Assembly (NCBI RefSeq): GCF_011762095.1
Contig: NZ_JAASQO010000007.1
Span: forward strand, 166,051 to 230,050
Source of the DNA: Parvibaculum indicum
GTDB lineage: Bacteria; Pseudomonadota; Alphaproteobacteria; Parvibaculales; Parvibaculaceae
DNA: 64,000 bases
Direction: 5' to 3'
Shown here: piece by piece, positions 53,703 through 62,593 of the stretch
Layout: each line of letters begins with the position of its first letter
Position numbering within the stretch: position 1 is the first letter of the stretch
Notes under the pieces: model-generated
The model's database searches: none
Told to the model about the DNA's origin: nothing
Seen by the model: the letters and a program-made list of their open reading frames with translations, nothing else
Translations under genes and position numbers: made by a program

Positions 53703-54401
53703 TCATGCATGTTCGGCAATCTCCGCCAGGCGGTGCGGACGGCGGATGACGAGGTGGCTGGAGCGGCGGGACTCGACGATGCCCTCACTGTCCCAGGCAG
53801 AGAGCGTGCGACTGACCGTGTGCAAGGTGGTCGCGGTCATTTCGGCGAGATCCTGACGCGACAGCGCGAAGGGGATCTCGATGCCGTCTTCCACCTTGCG
53901 GCCGGACTGGTTGGCCAGGCGCAGGAGCGTCGCAGCGATGCGCTGTTCCACGCGCTGCGTGGCGACTTCCTGCAGGCGGCGCTGCAATTCCTCCACCCTG
54001 CCGCCGACGACATCGATGGCGTTGAGCGCGATGGGCGGGAAGCGGTTCATCAGCTCGGCGAAACGGCCGGCGCTCCAGCTCAGCGCGAGGCCGTCTTCCA
54101 GCGCGACGGGCGTCGCGGGAAAGGGAATGCGCCGGAGGACGGCGACAATGCCGATCATGTCGCCGGGGCCCATATGCCGCAGCACGACGTTCTGCCCCTC
54201 GGGCGTGACCTTGTCGAGCCGGATGCGGCCCCACCCCACCACAAACCCGTGCGTCGCGTCGTCGCCCTGCGAAAACAGCGTCTCGTCCCTTGAAAAGGGC
54301 TGTTCGCGCGCGGCTTCCGCGACGGCGGCGAGATCTTCCCGCTCCAGCCCGCGAAACAATCCGACCGAGCGCAGCAGTTCCGTACGGCTACCGATATCCA
54401 T
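53703..54401 (-). CDS. Crp/Fnr-family regulator, cysteine-free (NnrR/DNR-like)
   Basis: 232 residues. A cyclic-nucleotide-like beta barrel (about 13-120), dimer helix (about 125-160) and winged HTH (about 165-230) with recognition helix TTLHTVSRTLSAW. There is no Cys at all, so it cannot carry an FNR iron-sulfur cluster; this fits the DNR/NnrR group that senses NO through heme. The Arg that contacts TTG half-sites (TVSR) is present; the residue where FNR has Glu is His. ATG at 54401 is chosen from the domain start; the frame is open to 54473. It sits between the two promoters that carry matching palindromes, and is divergent from nirK. Confidence 0.88.
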   Translation of the reverse strand: MDIGSRTELLRSVGLFRGLEREDLAAVAEAAREQPFSRDETLFSQGDDATHGFVVGWGRIRLDKVTPEGQNVVLRHMGPGDMIGIVAVLRRIPFPATPVALEDGLALSWSAGRFAELMNRFPPIALNAIDVVGGRVEELQRRLQEVATQRVEQRIAATLLRLANQSGRKVEDGIEIPFALSRQDLAEMTATTLHTVSRTLSAWDSEGIVESRRSSHLVIRRPHRLAEIAEHA

Positions 54402-54452
54402 CCCTCTCGCTCGCCCCTCCGTAGGAATACGTATCCAAAAACCCGCCGGGAA

Positions 54453-54466
54453 TTGTCGCAGCGCAA
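54453..54466 (+). promoter_or_regulatory. NnrR/DNR-type box of nirK
   Basis: TTGTCGCAGCGCAA: TTG(T)C-N4-CGCAA, nearly symmetric, centred 74 nt before the nirK ATG. A TAGGTT at 54489-54494 sits where the -10 element would be if the box lies near -41. Confidence 0.65.
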
Positions 54467-54533
54467 ATCGCAAAGCGCCATCCCCTCCTAGGTTCCTTCC
54501 CGAACATCACCCCAAGCGTCAAGGAGAACGCAA

Positions 54534-55595
54534 ATGAAGACGTTCAAAGAAGCGCTCGCGAGCACTGCAAGCGCCGTTGCCATCGCAACCGCGCTGACCC
54601 TTGGCGCCGGCCTCGCTATCGCCTATCCGGCTTTCGCCGCCGACGCCGATGCCCCCGCCAAACCGGAAAGCATTTCGCTCGATCCGACCGATCTGCCCGC
54701 GCCCATCACGCGGAACCATCCGGCCACGGTGAAGGTCGTGCTCGACACGATCGAGAAGGAAGGGACGCTCGCCAACGGGACCAGCTTTCGCTACTGGACC
54801 TTCAACGGCCATGTGCCCGGCCCCTTCGTGCGCGCCAGAGTGGGCGATACGATCGACGTCACGCTCAAGAACGACAAGAACAGCATGCTGATGCATTCGG
54901 TCGACATGCATGCGGTGACAGGCCCCGGTGGCGGCGCGGTCGCGACACAGACGGCGCCGGGCGAGGAAAACCATTTCAGCTTCAAGGCGATGAAGCCTGG
55001 CCTTTATGTCTACCACTGCGCGACGCCGATGGTGGCCGACCACATCCAGGCGGGCATGTACGGGCTCGTTCTCGTACAGCCGAAAGACGGCCTGCCGAAG
55101 GTGGACAAGGAACTCTACGTCATGCAGGGCGAGGTCTATACGGACGCCAAATACGGCACGACCGGAGAGGCATACACCGATTACGACAAGCTCCTCGACG
55201 AGAAGCCGGAATATTACGTCTTCAACGGCGCAGTCGGTTCTCTTAGCGGAGAGCATGCCATCAAGGCCCATACGGGCGAGACAGTACGCATCTTCTTCGG
55301 CGTGGGCGGCCCGAACAAGACGTCGAGCTTCCACATCATCGGCGAGATCATGGACAAGGTCTATTCCTACGGCTCGCTGAAAAGCCTGGCCACCGAGGAC
55401 GTGCAGACCGTGACCGTGGCGCCCGGCGGGACGACGGTCGCCGAAGTGACCTTCGACGTGCCCGGCGAATACCTGATCGTGGATCATGCGCTCTCCCGTC
55501 TCGAACGGGGGCTCGTCGCCCAGATCGTGGTGGACGGCCCGGCCAAGAGCGCGATCTTCGATACGGGCCGGAAAGATGTGAGTCTGGCGGACTGA
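54534..55595 (+). CDS. nirK: Copper-containing nitrite reductase, class II-like
   Basis: 353 residues with an N-terminal signal peptide (about 1-35, ending AFAA), periplasmic. NirK reduces nitrite to nitric oxide. Type 1 copper ligands are H121, C162, H170 and M175; type 2 ligands H126, H161 and H318; catalytic Asp124 and His267. The short Cys-to-His loop (HCATPMVADH) and GMYGLVLVQPKDGLPKVDKELYVMQGE place it with the class II (AniA-like) group. It lies between a divergent Crp/Fnr regulator and pseudoazurin. The promoter contains an NnrR-type box. No nitric oxide reductase is in the window. Confidence 0.96.
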   Translation: MKTFKEALASTASAVAIATALTLGAGLAIAYPAFAADADAPAKPESISLDPTDLPAPITRNHPATVKVVLDTIEKEGTLANGTSFRYWTFNGHVPGPFVRARVGDTIDVTLKNDKNSMLMHSVDMHAVTGPGGGAVATQTAPGEENHFSFKAMKPGLYVYHCATPMVADHIQAGMYGLVLVQPKDGLPKVDKELYVMQGEVYTDAKYGTTGEAYTDYDKLLDEKPEYYVFNGAVGSLSGEHAIKAHTGETVRIFFGVGGPNKTSSFHIIGEIMDKVYSYGSLKSLATEDVQTVTVAPGGTTVAEVTFDVPGEYLIVDHALSRLERGLVAQIVVDGPAKSAIFDTGRKDVSLAD

Positions 55596-55612
55596 CCGCC
55601 GTATGCAAGATG

Positions 55613-55642
55613 AGGGCGGACAGAGCATGTCCGCCCTTCTCC
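55613..55642 (+). terminator. Weak terminator/attenuator between nirK and pseudoazurin genes
   Basis: 10-bp stem AGGGCGGACA/TGTCCGCCCT with a 5-nt loop and a poor T tract (TTCTCCCC). Partial termination could lower pseudoazurin mRNA relative to nirK. Confidence 0.5.
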
Positions 55643-55682
55643 CCTCCCCGACCCAATCTCCCCAAGTTCAAGGAACGGACAG

Positions 55683-56150
55683 ATGAAACTCCATATGCAT
55701 ATCGCGCTCGCAGTGCTCGGCCTGAGCCTCGCGCTGCCGGCACTGCCCGCCCGCGCGGCGGACCATGAAGTCAAAATGCTCAATCGCAGCGAGAGCGGCA
55801 TGATGGTCTTCGAGCCCGCCTATCTCGACATCGCACCCGGCGACAGCGTGACCTTCGTCTCCACCGACCCCGGGCACAACGCCCAGAGCATCAAGGGCAT
55901 GGTTCCGGAAGGCGCAAAACCTTTCCAGGGCCAGATGAGCAAGTCGCTCACCGTGACCTTCGAGAAGGAAGGCATCTACGGCTACAAATGCATGCCGCAC
56001 TACCCGATGGGCATGGTGGGCGTAATCCATGTCGGCAAGGGCGCACCCAATCTCGCCGCGGCGGAAAAGGTGAAACAACCCGGCATGGCGAAAGCGAGGA
56101 TGGCAAAGCTTCTGAAGCAGGCCGAAACGGAACTCGCCGCCGCCAAGTAA
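55683..56150 (+). CDS. paz: Pseudoazurin (blue copper electron carrier)
   Basis: 155 residues with a signal peptide (about 1-26, ending ARAA), periplasmic. Type 1 copper ligands: H65 (PGHNAQ), C103, H106 and M111 in YKCMPHYPMGMVG, the pseudoazurin spacing. It passes electrons from the respiratory chain to NirK. The C-terminal extension with Lys/Ala (from about 130) is as in other pseudoazurins. It lies 87 nt downstream of nirK with a weak hairpin between, and is followed by a strong terminator, closing the nir unit. Confidence 0.94.
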   Translation: MKLHMHIALAVLGLSLALPALPARAADHEVKMLNRSESGMMVFEPAYLDIAPGDSVTFVSTDPGHNAQSIKGMVPEGAKPFQGQMSKSLTVTFEKEGIYGYKCMPHYPMGMVGVIHVGKGAPNLAAAEKVKQPGMAKARMAKLLKQAETELAAAK

Positions 56151-56191
56151 ATTGCGTTCATGGATGGCCCGGTAGCGGGTGGAACAGCGCA

Positions 56192-56222
56192 GGGGAGAAG
56201 CACGGTGCTTCTCCCCGTTTTT
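56192..56222 (+). terminator. Rho-independent terminator of the nirK-paz unit
   Basis: 12-bp stem GGGGAGAAGCAC/GTGCTTCTCCCC followed by GTTTTT, 41 nt past the pseudoazurin stop. Confidence 0.9.
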
Positions 56223-56329
56223 CTGCCGTCCTTGTGCCCGATTGCGGGCAGCTCACTTTCTAATGGTTTACATTAAATTCGGAGCGAACTAGCCTTTCTC
56301 CAAAAGCCGTTGATGAGGAGGAGGCGACA

Positions 56330-58618
56330 ATGAGCTACCGGCATCCCGCGGAACCGGATTTCGAAGGCGAGATCGGCAAGACGGTTCAGGACTCGCAACC
56401 GGCCTGGCCGGCGGCCTCGTCCGCCATCGGCAAGCCCAGTGTGGTGATGATCGTGCTCGACGATACGGGCTTTGCGCATCTGGGCTGCTATGGCTCCACC
56501 ATCGCGACGCCGAATATCGACCGGCTGGCGGGCGAAGGGCTGAAATTCACCGGCTTCCACACGACCGCTTTGTGTTCGTCTTCCCGCGCCTGCCTGCTGA
56601 CGGGGCGCAACCACCATGCCGTCGGCATGCGCGCGGTCTCCAACATGGATACGGGCTATCCGAACATGCGCGGGGCGGTGACGAAATCCGCCGCGACCAT
56701 TGCCGAGATATTGCGTGAGGACGGCTTCACCACCTTTGCGACCGGCAAATGGCATCTGGCGCCCATGGCCGAATGCACGGCGGCGGGGCCTTATCGCAAC
56801 TGGCCGCTGCAACGCGGCTTCGACCGCTATTACGGCTTCCTGCAGGGCGAGACGGACCAGTTCCACCCCGAACTCACCCATGACAATCACTTCATCGACC
56901 AGCCCGCTTCGCCGGAAGAAGGTTATCACGTGTCGGAAGACATTGTGGACAAGTCCATCTCCTTCATCCGCGATACGGTGTCGGTAGTGCCGGAGCGGCC
57001 CTTCTTCCTCTATCTCGCTTTCGGCGCGATGCATGCGCCGCATCAGGCGCCCGACGAGTATCTCGAGAAATATCGCGGCAAGTTCGACGAGGGCTGGGAC
57101 GTGGCGCGCGAACAATGGTTCGCGCGGCAGAAGCAGATGGGCGTCATCCCGGAAAACACGGCGCTCGCACCGCGCAATCCCGGCGTGAAACCGTGGAACG
57201 ACCTCAGCGAAAATGAAAAGCGCTTCGCCGCGCGGCTGCAGGAAGCCTTTGCGGCCATGCTCGACCATACGGACCAGCAGATCGGCCGGCTGATGGCGGC
57301 GCTGGAAGAACTCGGCCTCGACGAGAACACGATCTTCCTGCTCGTTTCCGACAATGGCGCGAGCCAGGAAGGCGGGCCGACCGGCGTTTTCGACGAGATG
57401 AAATATTTCAACATGATGCCGGAGGATGTCGATAAGGCCGTGGCGCGGCTCGACGATATCGGCACACTCAACAGCCACAGCAATATTCCCTGGGGCTGGG
57501 CGCAGGCCGGCAATACGCCGCTTAAATGGTACAAGCAGAATACGCATGGCGGCGGCGTGCGCGATCCGCTGATCGTGCGCTGGCCTGCAAAGCTGGGCAA
57601 GACGGGCGAGACCCGCCGCCAGTTCTGCCATGCCATCGACATTGCGCCGACGCTGATGGACCTTCTCGATATCGAGCCGCCGGAGACGGTGGCGGGCGTA
57701 CCGCAAATGCCGATCCACGGGGCGAGCCTCAAGGAGATCCTGTTCGACGGTTCCGCCGCACCGTCCCGTTCCACGCAATATTTCGAGATGGGCGGCGACC
57801 GGGGCATCTGGGTCGACGGATGGAAGGCGGTGACGCATCACCAGCGCGGCGTGCCCTTCGAGGACGACAAGTGGGAGCTTTATCATCTCGATACGGATTT
57901 TTCCGAATATCGCGACCTGGCCGAGACCGAGCCCGCGCGGCTGAAAGAGATGGTGGAAGCCTGGTGGCGCGAAGCCGAGCAACACGGCGTGCTGCCGCTG
58001 GACGACCGGGGCGCGTTCGACCTCTTCCGCGCCTCGCGCCGCCCCGGCATGCCGACCTCGCGCAGCCGCTTCGTCTATTATCCGCCGCTTTCGCATATCG
58101 TGGCCGATGCCTGCCCGCCGGTGTTTCGCGGCTGGCGGATGACGGTTGCGCTCGACCATCCGAAGGGGAATGGCGACGGCGTGCTGGTGGCGCGCGGCAA
58201 CATCAACAGCGGCTATGCGCTCTATATCGAGGGCGGCTATCTGCATTTCGACTATAACTGCTTCCACGACCACACACTGGTGAGGTCCACCGCGCCAGTG
58301 CCGGACGGTGTGCATGACGTCACGGCGGATATTGCGCGCGGGGCGGATGGCGGCGGCGTTGTCAGCCTGCGTTACGACGGCGAGGAGGTCGGAAGCGGCG
58401 CGATCCCGCAAATGCTCTTCATGATTTCCAGCATCGGCATGGATTTCTGCCGCAGCACCGCGCCGGTGAGCCATGCCTATTCGGCGCCTTTCGCCTATCC
58501 GGGCCGTATCTCCCGCGTGATATTCGACCTGCCGCCGCGAAAGCGCGACAGGGAGGACCGGGAGGCCGCCGACAAGGCCGACGAGGCGCAGGTGCGCGCC
58601 GCGCTTTCCCGCCAGTAG
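56330..58618 (+). CDS. Sulfatase (arylsulfatase family) with non-canonical active-site motif
   Basis: 762 residues, no signal peptide. The alkaline-phosphatase-like domain starts VVMIVLDDTGFAHLGCYG (metal-binding Asp44-Asp45), and ATGKWHL and LVSDNGASQEGG are conserved. The site to be converted to formylglycine is Cys82 in LCSSSRACLLTGR; the usual motif is CxPxR, so Ser replaces Pro. The C-terminal third, from about residue 560, adds a beta-rich domain. It should hydrolyse sulfate esters, aryl or alkyl, in the cytosol. ATG follows GAGGAGGAGGCGACA. No maturase gene is nearby. Confidence 0.9.
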   Translation: MSYRHPAEPDFEGEIGKTVQDSQPAWPAASSAIGKPSVVMIVLDDTGFAHLGCYGSTIATPNIDRLAGEGLKFTGFHTTALCSSSRACLLTGRNHHAVGMRAVSNMDTGYPNMRGAVTKSAATIAEILREDGFTTFATGKWHLAPMAECTAAGPYRNWPLQRGFDRYYGFLQGETDQFHPELTHDNHFIDQPASPEEGYHVSEDIVDKSISFIRDTVSVVPERPFFLYLAFGAMHAPHQAPDEYLEKYRGKFDEGWDVAREQWFARQKQMGVIPENTALAPRNPGVKPWNDLSENEKRFAARLQEAFAAMLDHTDQQIGRLMAALEELGLDENTIFLLVSDNGASQEGGPTGVFDEMKYFNMMPEDVDKAVARLDDIGTLNSHSNIPWGWAQAGNTPLKWYKQNTHGGGVRDPLIVRWPAKLGKTGETRRQFCHAIDIAPTLMDLLDIEPPETVAGVPQMPIHGASLKEILFDGSAAPSRSTQYFEMGGDRGIWVDGWKAVTHHQRGVPFEDDKWELYHLDTDFSEYRDLAETEPARLKEMVEAWWREAEQHGVLPLDDRGAFDLFRASRRPGMPTSRSRFVYYPPLSHIVADACPPVFRGWRMTVALDHPKGNGDGVLVARGNINSGYALYIEGGYLHFDYNCFHDHTLVRSTAPVPDGVHDVTADIARGADGGGVVSLRYDGEEVGSGAIPQMLFMISSIGMDFCRSTAPVSHAYSAPFAYPGRISRVIFDLPPRKRDREDREAADKADEAQVRAALSRQ

Positions 58619-58663
58619 CGGCAGCCTTTCCGCCTCTCGGAGAAGCGGCGCACCCTAAACGAA

Positions 58664-58693
58664 AAAGCCCCTCGCCTTTCGGCGAGGGGCTTT
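58664..58693. terminator. Bidirectional terminator between sulfatase and P450 genes
   Basis: 13-bp stem AAAGCCCCTCGCC and complement with TTTC loop, A-rich before and T-rich after on either strand. Confidence 0.9.
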
Positions 58694-58717
58694 GCGTTCG
58701 TTGCCTTATCCCGCGGC

Positions 58718-59983
58718 TCAGTTGCGCTTCGGGATCACCACCTTCATGGACTCATAGCCCTTCACGAAGGTCGAATAGACGCGCCTGGGCTCTTCCACCA
58801 GAACGACTTCCGGGAAGCGCTTCAGGATTTCTTCCCAGATGATGGTGAGCTGCAGCTCGGCGAGGCGATTGCCCACGCAACGGTGGATGCCGAAGCCGAA
58901 AGAGATGTGCTGGCGCGGACGCTCGCGGTCAATGATGTAGGCGTTCGGGTTCTCGATCACTTCATCGTCGCGATTGCCCGAGACGTACCACATGACGACC
59001 TTGTCGCCTTCGCGGATCTTCTTGCCCTTGAAGTCGATGTCCTGGTTCGCCGTGCGGCGCATATGGGCGAGCGGCGTCTGCCAGCGGATCGTCTCCGACA
59101 CCATGGAGGGGATCAGCTCCGGGTTTTCGCGCAGCTTCTTGTACTGGTCCGGGTTCTTGTTGAGCGCGTAAATCGAGCCGGAGATGGTGTTGCGGGTGGT
59201 GTCGTTGCCGCCCACCGTCAGAAGCACCACATTGCCGAAATATTCGCGCGGCTCCATGTTCCGCGTTTCGGGATGATGCGCGAGCATGGAGATGAGGTCG
59301 GCATGCGGCTCCGCATTGACCTTGCTGTTCCACAGCTCCGTGAAATAGGCGTGGTAATCCTGGAAGATCTCGAGCTTCTGATCCAGGGTTTCCACCAGAC
59401 CGCCCGGCATGGGCGCGGCGGTCACGACATCCGACCAGTAGGTGATCTTGCGGCGATCTTCCTGCGGCGCATCGAAGAGCGTGGCGAGCGTCATCGCCGT
59501 CAGTTCCTTGGAAACGAGATCGACCCAGTCGAACTCCTCGCCGATGGGCAGGCCGTCCAGAATGCCCGCCGCGCGCTCGCGGATCTGCGGCGCCATCTCG
59601 GCCAGCGCATTGGGCGCCACGGCCGGGCTCACGGCCTTGCGCTGCACGTCGTGCTTGGGCGGGTCCATGGCGATGAACATGGGCAGCGGGTCGAAATTCG
59701 CCTGGCCGCCGCCAATGGTGATACCGCCCTTCATGAAGTCGGACGAGAACACCTGGTGGTTCGTATCGACGGCCACGATGTCGTGGTATTTCGTGATCGA
59801 CCAGTAGGGACCGAACTCGCTTTCGGCCGTGTAATGCACCGGGTCTTCCTTACGCAGGCGCTCGAAATAGGGCCACATCGCATCGGCCTGGAAAAGGGCC
59901 GGCTGGGCCGGGTCCAGCGCCTCGAGAGGCTGGGAATAGGCGGCGTCGTGCGCCTCGTCCTTGTCAAGCAGTGCCACGCTCAT
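58718..59983 (-). CDS. Cytochrome P450, CYP153-like alkane/fatty acid hydroxylase
   Basis: 421 residues. The heme-thiolate Cys369 is in HISFGFGIHRCVGNRL; the I-helix oxygen-binding stretch is LLTVGGNDTTRNTISGSIYALNKNP, very like CYP153 enzymes; ETIRW is the ExxR motif. CYP153 enzymes hydroxylate terminal carbons of alkanes or fatty acids with a ferredoxin and ferredoxin reductase, neither of which is adjacent here. ATG at 59983 follows GGGAGATTGAG; the frame remains open to 60139 without support. A TetR gene lies upstream on the same strand, 152 nt away, and may regulate it. Confidence 0.88.
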   Translation of the reverse strand: MSVALLDKDEAHDAAYSQPLEALDPAQPALFQADAMWPYFERLRKEDPVHYTAESEFGPYWSITKYHDIVAVDTNHQVFSSDFMKGGITIGGGQANFDPLPMFIAMDPPKHDVQRKAVSPAVAPNALAEMAPQIRERAAGILDGLPIGEEFDWVDLVSKELTAMTLATLFDAPQEDRRKITYWSDVVTAAPMPGGLVETLDQKLEIFQDYHAYFTELWNSKVNAEPHADLISMLAHHPETRNMEPREYFGNVVLLTVGGNDTTRNTISGSIYALNKNPDQYKKLRENPELIPSMVSETIRWQTPLAHMRRTANQDIDFKGKKIREGDKVVMWYVSGNRDDEVIENPNAYIIDRERPRQHISFGFGIHRCVGNRLAELQLTIIWEEILKRFPEVVLVEEPRRVYSTFVKGYESMKVVIPKRN

Positions 59984-60135
59984 CTCAATCTCCCTAAGCC
60001 ATTGATCTGGCAAAGTAATTCCGGCGACTTTCCGGCAGCGCAGAACGCCCCGGACCGCCTGTTCTCGCGTTTGATCGTCAATAAGACGCCTTCGAACAGC
60101 GTTCGGCAATCCCGCGGGGGCCCCGGGGGTTTTCC

Positions 60136-60723
60136 TCAATCGGGGTGGTTGATGAGATAGGAGGCGCCGGCGAAGATCCTTTCGGCGACGTCCGGGGGCA
60201 GCTTGCCGTCGGGATAGGAGGACATGATGGCGGCGATACCGCGCCCCAGCGCCCAGAGGGCGAAGGCGGCATTCGCGCGATGTTCCGCCGGCATCCGCTC
60301 GTCGGCCTCGACCGCCGCCTGATAGGCCAGGAACGTGTCGTATTCCGCTTCGCGCAGCGCTTCGTGCCGGGCCATCAGGCGCTCGGAGAACATGAGCGAA
60401 AACAAGGCCGGATGCGTCTCGGCGAAATCGAAGAACGCGCGCGCGCTGGCTTGCATCGCATTGTCGTATTCGGGGCTTGTCTGGAATCGGACGATCTGAC
60501 GGCGCAGGTCGCGAAAGCCCATCAGCGCCAGATTGAGCAGAAGCTCGTCCTTGTTCGCGAAATAATGATAGATGGAGGTCGTGCCGATGCCGGCGCTTTC
60601 GGCGATGGCCCTCAGGCTCATCTTTTCGGGTCCGCGCGTCGCCAGAATATGCGAGGCCGCCGACAGGGCCCGGGCCCTGACGCCGCCAACTTCCAGCGAT
60701 GTGACATCGGCTCCCGACCTCAT
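60136..60723 (-). CDS. TetR-family transcriptional regulator
   Basis: 195 residues. HTH: ILATRGPEKMSLRAIAESAGIGTTSIYHYFANKDELLLNLALMG. The C-terminal region FDFAETHPALFSLMFSERLMARHEALREAEYDTF resembles TetR_C_33/WHG-type ligand domains. It lies upstream of the CYP153-like gene on the same strand, 152 nt away, so it may respond to a hydrocarbon or fatty acid and control the P450. ATG at 60723 has GGGAGG 11 nt upstream, a weak arrangement. Confidence 0.88.
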   Translation of the reverse strand: MRSGADVTSLEVGGVRARALSAASHILATRGPEKMSLRAIAESAGIGTTSIYHYFANKDELLLNLALMGFRDLRRQIVRFQTSPEYDNAMQASARAFFDFAETHPALFSLMFSERLMARHEALREAEYDTFLAYQAAVEADERMPAEHRANAAFALWALGRGIAAIMSSYPDGKLPPDVAERIFAGASYLINHPD

Positions 60724-60933
60724 GCCTGCGCGATCCTCCCGACGCCGGGGCGGCTTGATCTATCCCGGCCGTAATTCCCCCTGCGGGGGGCGTCCATCAC
60801 TTTTTTCATTTTAGCATGTAGGAAAGCCGGACCAACTTGTCACGCTCTTGCCGGCAACTTGTCCGGAACCGTGCGGAAAACGGGAGAAAACGGGGCGCGT
60901 CGAAGATCGAAGCCGGCGAAACGACCGGCCCGG

Positions 60934-61566
60934 TCACGGCTCGATCGCCGCCCGCACCGCTTCCGCCGTCCGCTCGAGAACGCGCTCGCGATCGCATTCG
61001 GCGGTTTCCAGCAGCATCTCCACGGCGGCGTAGCCGATTTCGACCGACAGCCGGCAACGGTCATAGGCGTCGGCGCGCGGCACCTCCGGAAAGGCTTCCA
61101 GGAACCGTCCGGTGAGGATTTCGGCCACATAGGCATGGGAGGCAAGACGGATGGGCCGCAAAGAGGGGATCGCCCGGAGCGACACCATCAGCGCATAGCC
61201 GCCCTCGAATGTCTCGGTGATCTCCAGGGTCCGGCGGAGCAGATCCCTGCTGAGCCGCGCCAGCTCGCCGGGCGCTTCGGGCATATCGGCGGCCGCCGTT
61301 TCGAGCGCCGCGTTCTGCGCTTCCATCAGCTCCCGTCCGAGCACGGCCAGAATGGCATGCTTGTCCTCGAAATAGCGATAGAAGGTCGGCGCCGTCAGAC
61401 CGGCGCGTTCGACGATGGCATTGGAATTGAGCGCTTCCAGCCCTTCTTCGGCGAGGATTTGCTGCGCGGCGCCCAGCAGGCTGCGATAGGTCGCCTTGGC
61501 GCGGCGCTGGCGCGGTTCGACGACCGGCCTTTCCGACAGGCTTTCGGGCACGGAAATTTCTTTCAT
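60934..61566 (-). CDS. TetR-family transcriptional regulator
   Basis: 210 residues. HTH: ILAEEGLEALNSNAIVERAGLTAPTFYRYFEDKHAILAVLGRELM. The C-terminal domain has LRAIPSLRPIRLASHAYVAEIL, as in a group of TetR proteins tied to lipid metabolism. No ribosome site precedes the ATG, and translation may be leaderless. It is divergent from the YghU-type GST gene, which is its most likely target; a CGTGCC/GGCACG hairpin lies in the gap. Confidence 0.88.
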   Translation of the reverse strand: MKEISVPESLSERPVVEPRQRRAKATYRSLLGAAQQILAEEGLEALNSNAIVERAGLTAPTFYRYFEDKHAILAVLGRELMEAQNAALETAAADMPEAPGELARLSRDLLRRTLEITETFEGGYALMVSLRAIPSLRPIRLASHAYVAEILTGRFLEAFPEVPRADAYDRCRLSVEIGYAAVEMLLETAECDRERVLERTAEAVRAAIEP

Positions 61567-61708
61567 ACCGACAACTTAAGCGATCGCCGGGCGTGCCGCA
61601 AAAGGCACGCGGGGAAACGGCCGATGACCGATCACAGGGATTTGCATTGCCTTTGCGCGGCCGAAGCCCCAATTACTACACACGAAATTCCGGGAAGGAG
61701 AATTTTAC

Positions 61709-62563
61709 ATGTCAGAGAGTGAATACACGCCGCCGAAAGTCTGGACCTGGGAGAAGGACAAGAACGAGAACCGCTTCTCCAACATCAACCGGCCGATCTC
61801 CGGCCCGACGCATGACAAGGAACTGCCGGTCGGCAAGCATCCCTTCCAGCTCTATTCGCTGGCGACGCCCAATGGCGTGAAGGTGACGGTGATGCTGGAA
61901 GAGCTGCTGGAAGCCGGTCACAAGGGCGCGGAATACGACGCCTGGCTCATCAATATCGGCGAAGGCAACCAGTTCGGCTCGGATTTCGTGGCGATCAATC
62001 CGAACTCGAAAATCCCCGCCCTGATGGATCGCAGCACCGACAAGCCGACGCGGATTTTCGAAAGCGGAGCGATCCTGCTCTATCTCGCCGAGAAGTTCGG
62101 CGGCGCCTTCGTGCCCAAGGATCTCGCGGCGCGGGCGGAATGCTATTCCTGGCTGATGTGGCAGATGGGATCGGCCCCCTATCTCGGCGGCGGCTTCGGG
62201 CACTTCTATGCCTATGCGCCGGTGAAGATCGAATATGCCATCGACCGCTTCGCCATGGAGGTGAAGCGCCAGCTCGACGTGCTGGACCGTCAGCTTGCCG
62301 ACAATGAATATATCGCCGGGCCGGATTACACGATTGCCGATATGGCGATCTGGCCCTGGTATGGCGCGCTCGCCAAGGGGCTGCTTTACGAGGCCGGCGA
62401 ATTCCTGAGCGTGCAGGAGTACAAGCACGTCAATCGCTGGACGGAACAGATCTCGGAACGGCCCGCGGTGAAGCGGGGCCGCATGGTCAACCGCGTCTGG
62501 GGCGAGCCCGAGAGCCAGCTTCCCGAACGCCATGACGCAAGCGATTTCGACAAGGCGAAATAA
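61709..62563 (+). CDS. YghU-type glutathione S-transferase
   Basis: 284 residues. The long N-terminal extension (residues 1 to about 45) with WTWEKDKNENRFSNINRPISGPTHDKELPVGKHPFQLYSLATPNG, followed by INIGEGNQFGSDFVAINPNSKIPAL and FESGAILLYLAEKFG, matches the Nu-class YghU/YfcG group, which shows disulfide-bond reductase and peroxidase activity with glutathione. The helical domain carries DYTIADMAIWPWYG. ATG follows GGGAAGGAGAATTTTAC. It is divergent from a TetR regulator. Confidence 0.93.
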   Translation: MSESEYTPPKVWTWEKDKNENRFSNINRPISGPTHDKELPVGKHPFQLYSLATPNGVKVTVMLEELLEAGHKGAEYDAWLINIGEGNQFGSDFVAINPNSKIPALMDRSTDKPTRIFESGAILLYLAEKFGGAFVPKDLAARAECYSWLMWQMGSAPYLGGGFGHFYAYAPVKIEYAIDRFAMEVKRQLDVLDRQLADNEYIAGPDYTIADMAIWPWYGALAKGLLYEAGEFLSVQEYKHVNRWTEQISERPAVKRGRMVNRVWGEPESQLPERHDASDFDKAK

Positions 62564-62593
62564 TCGAAACCGTCAGGGCGGCGCGACCGGCTG

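Noticed and set aside
56273..58474. 733-codon open frame opposite the sulfatase
   Set aside because: His/Arg-rich shadow of the sulfatase reading frame with no ribosome site.
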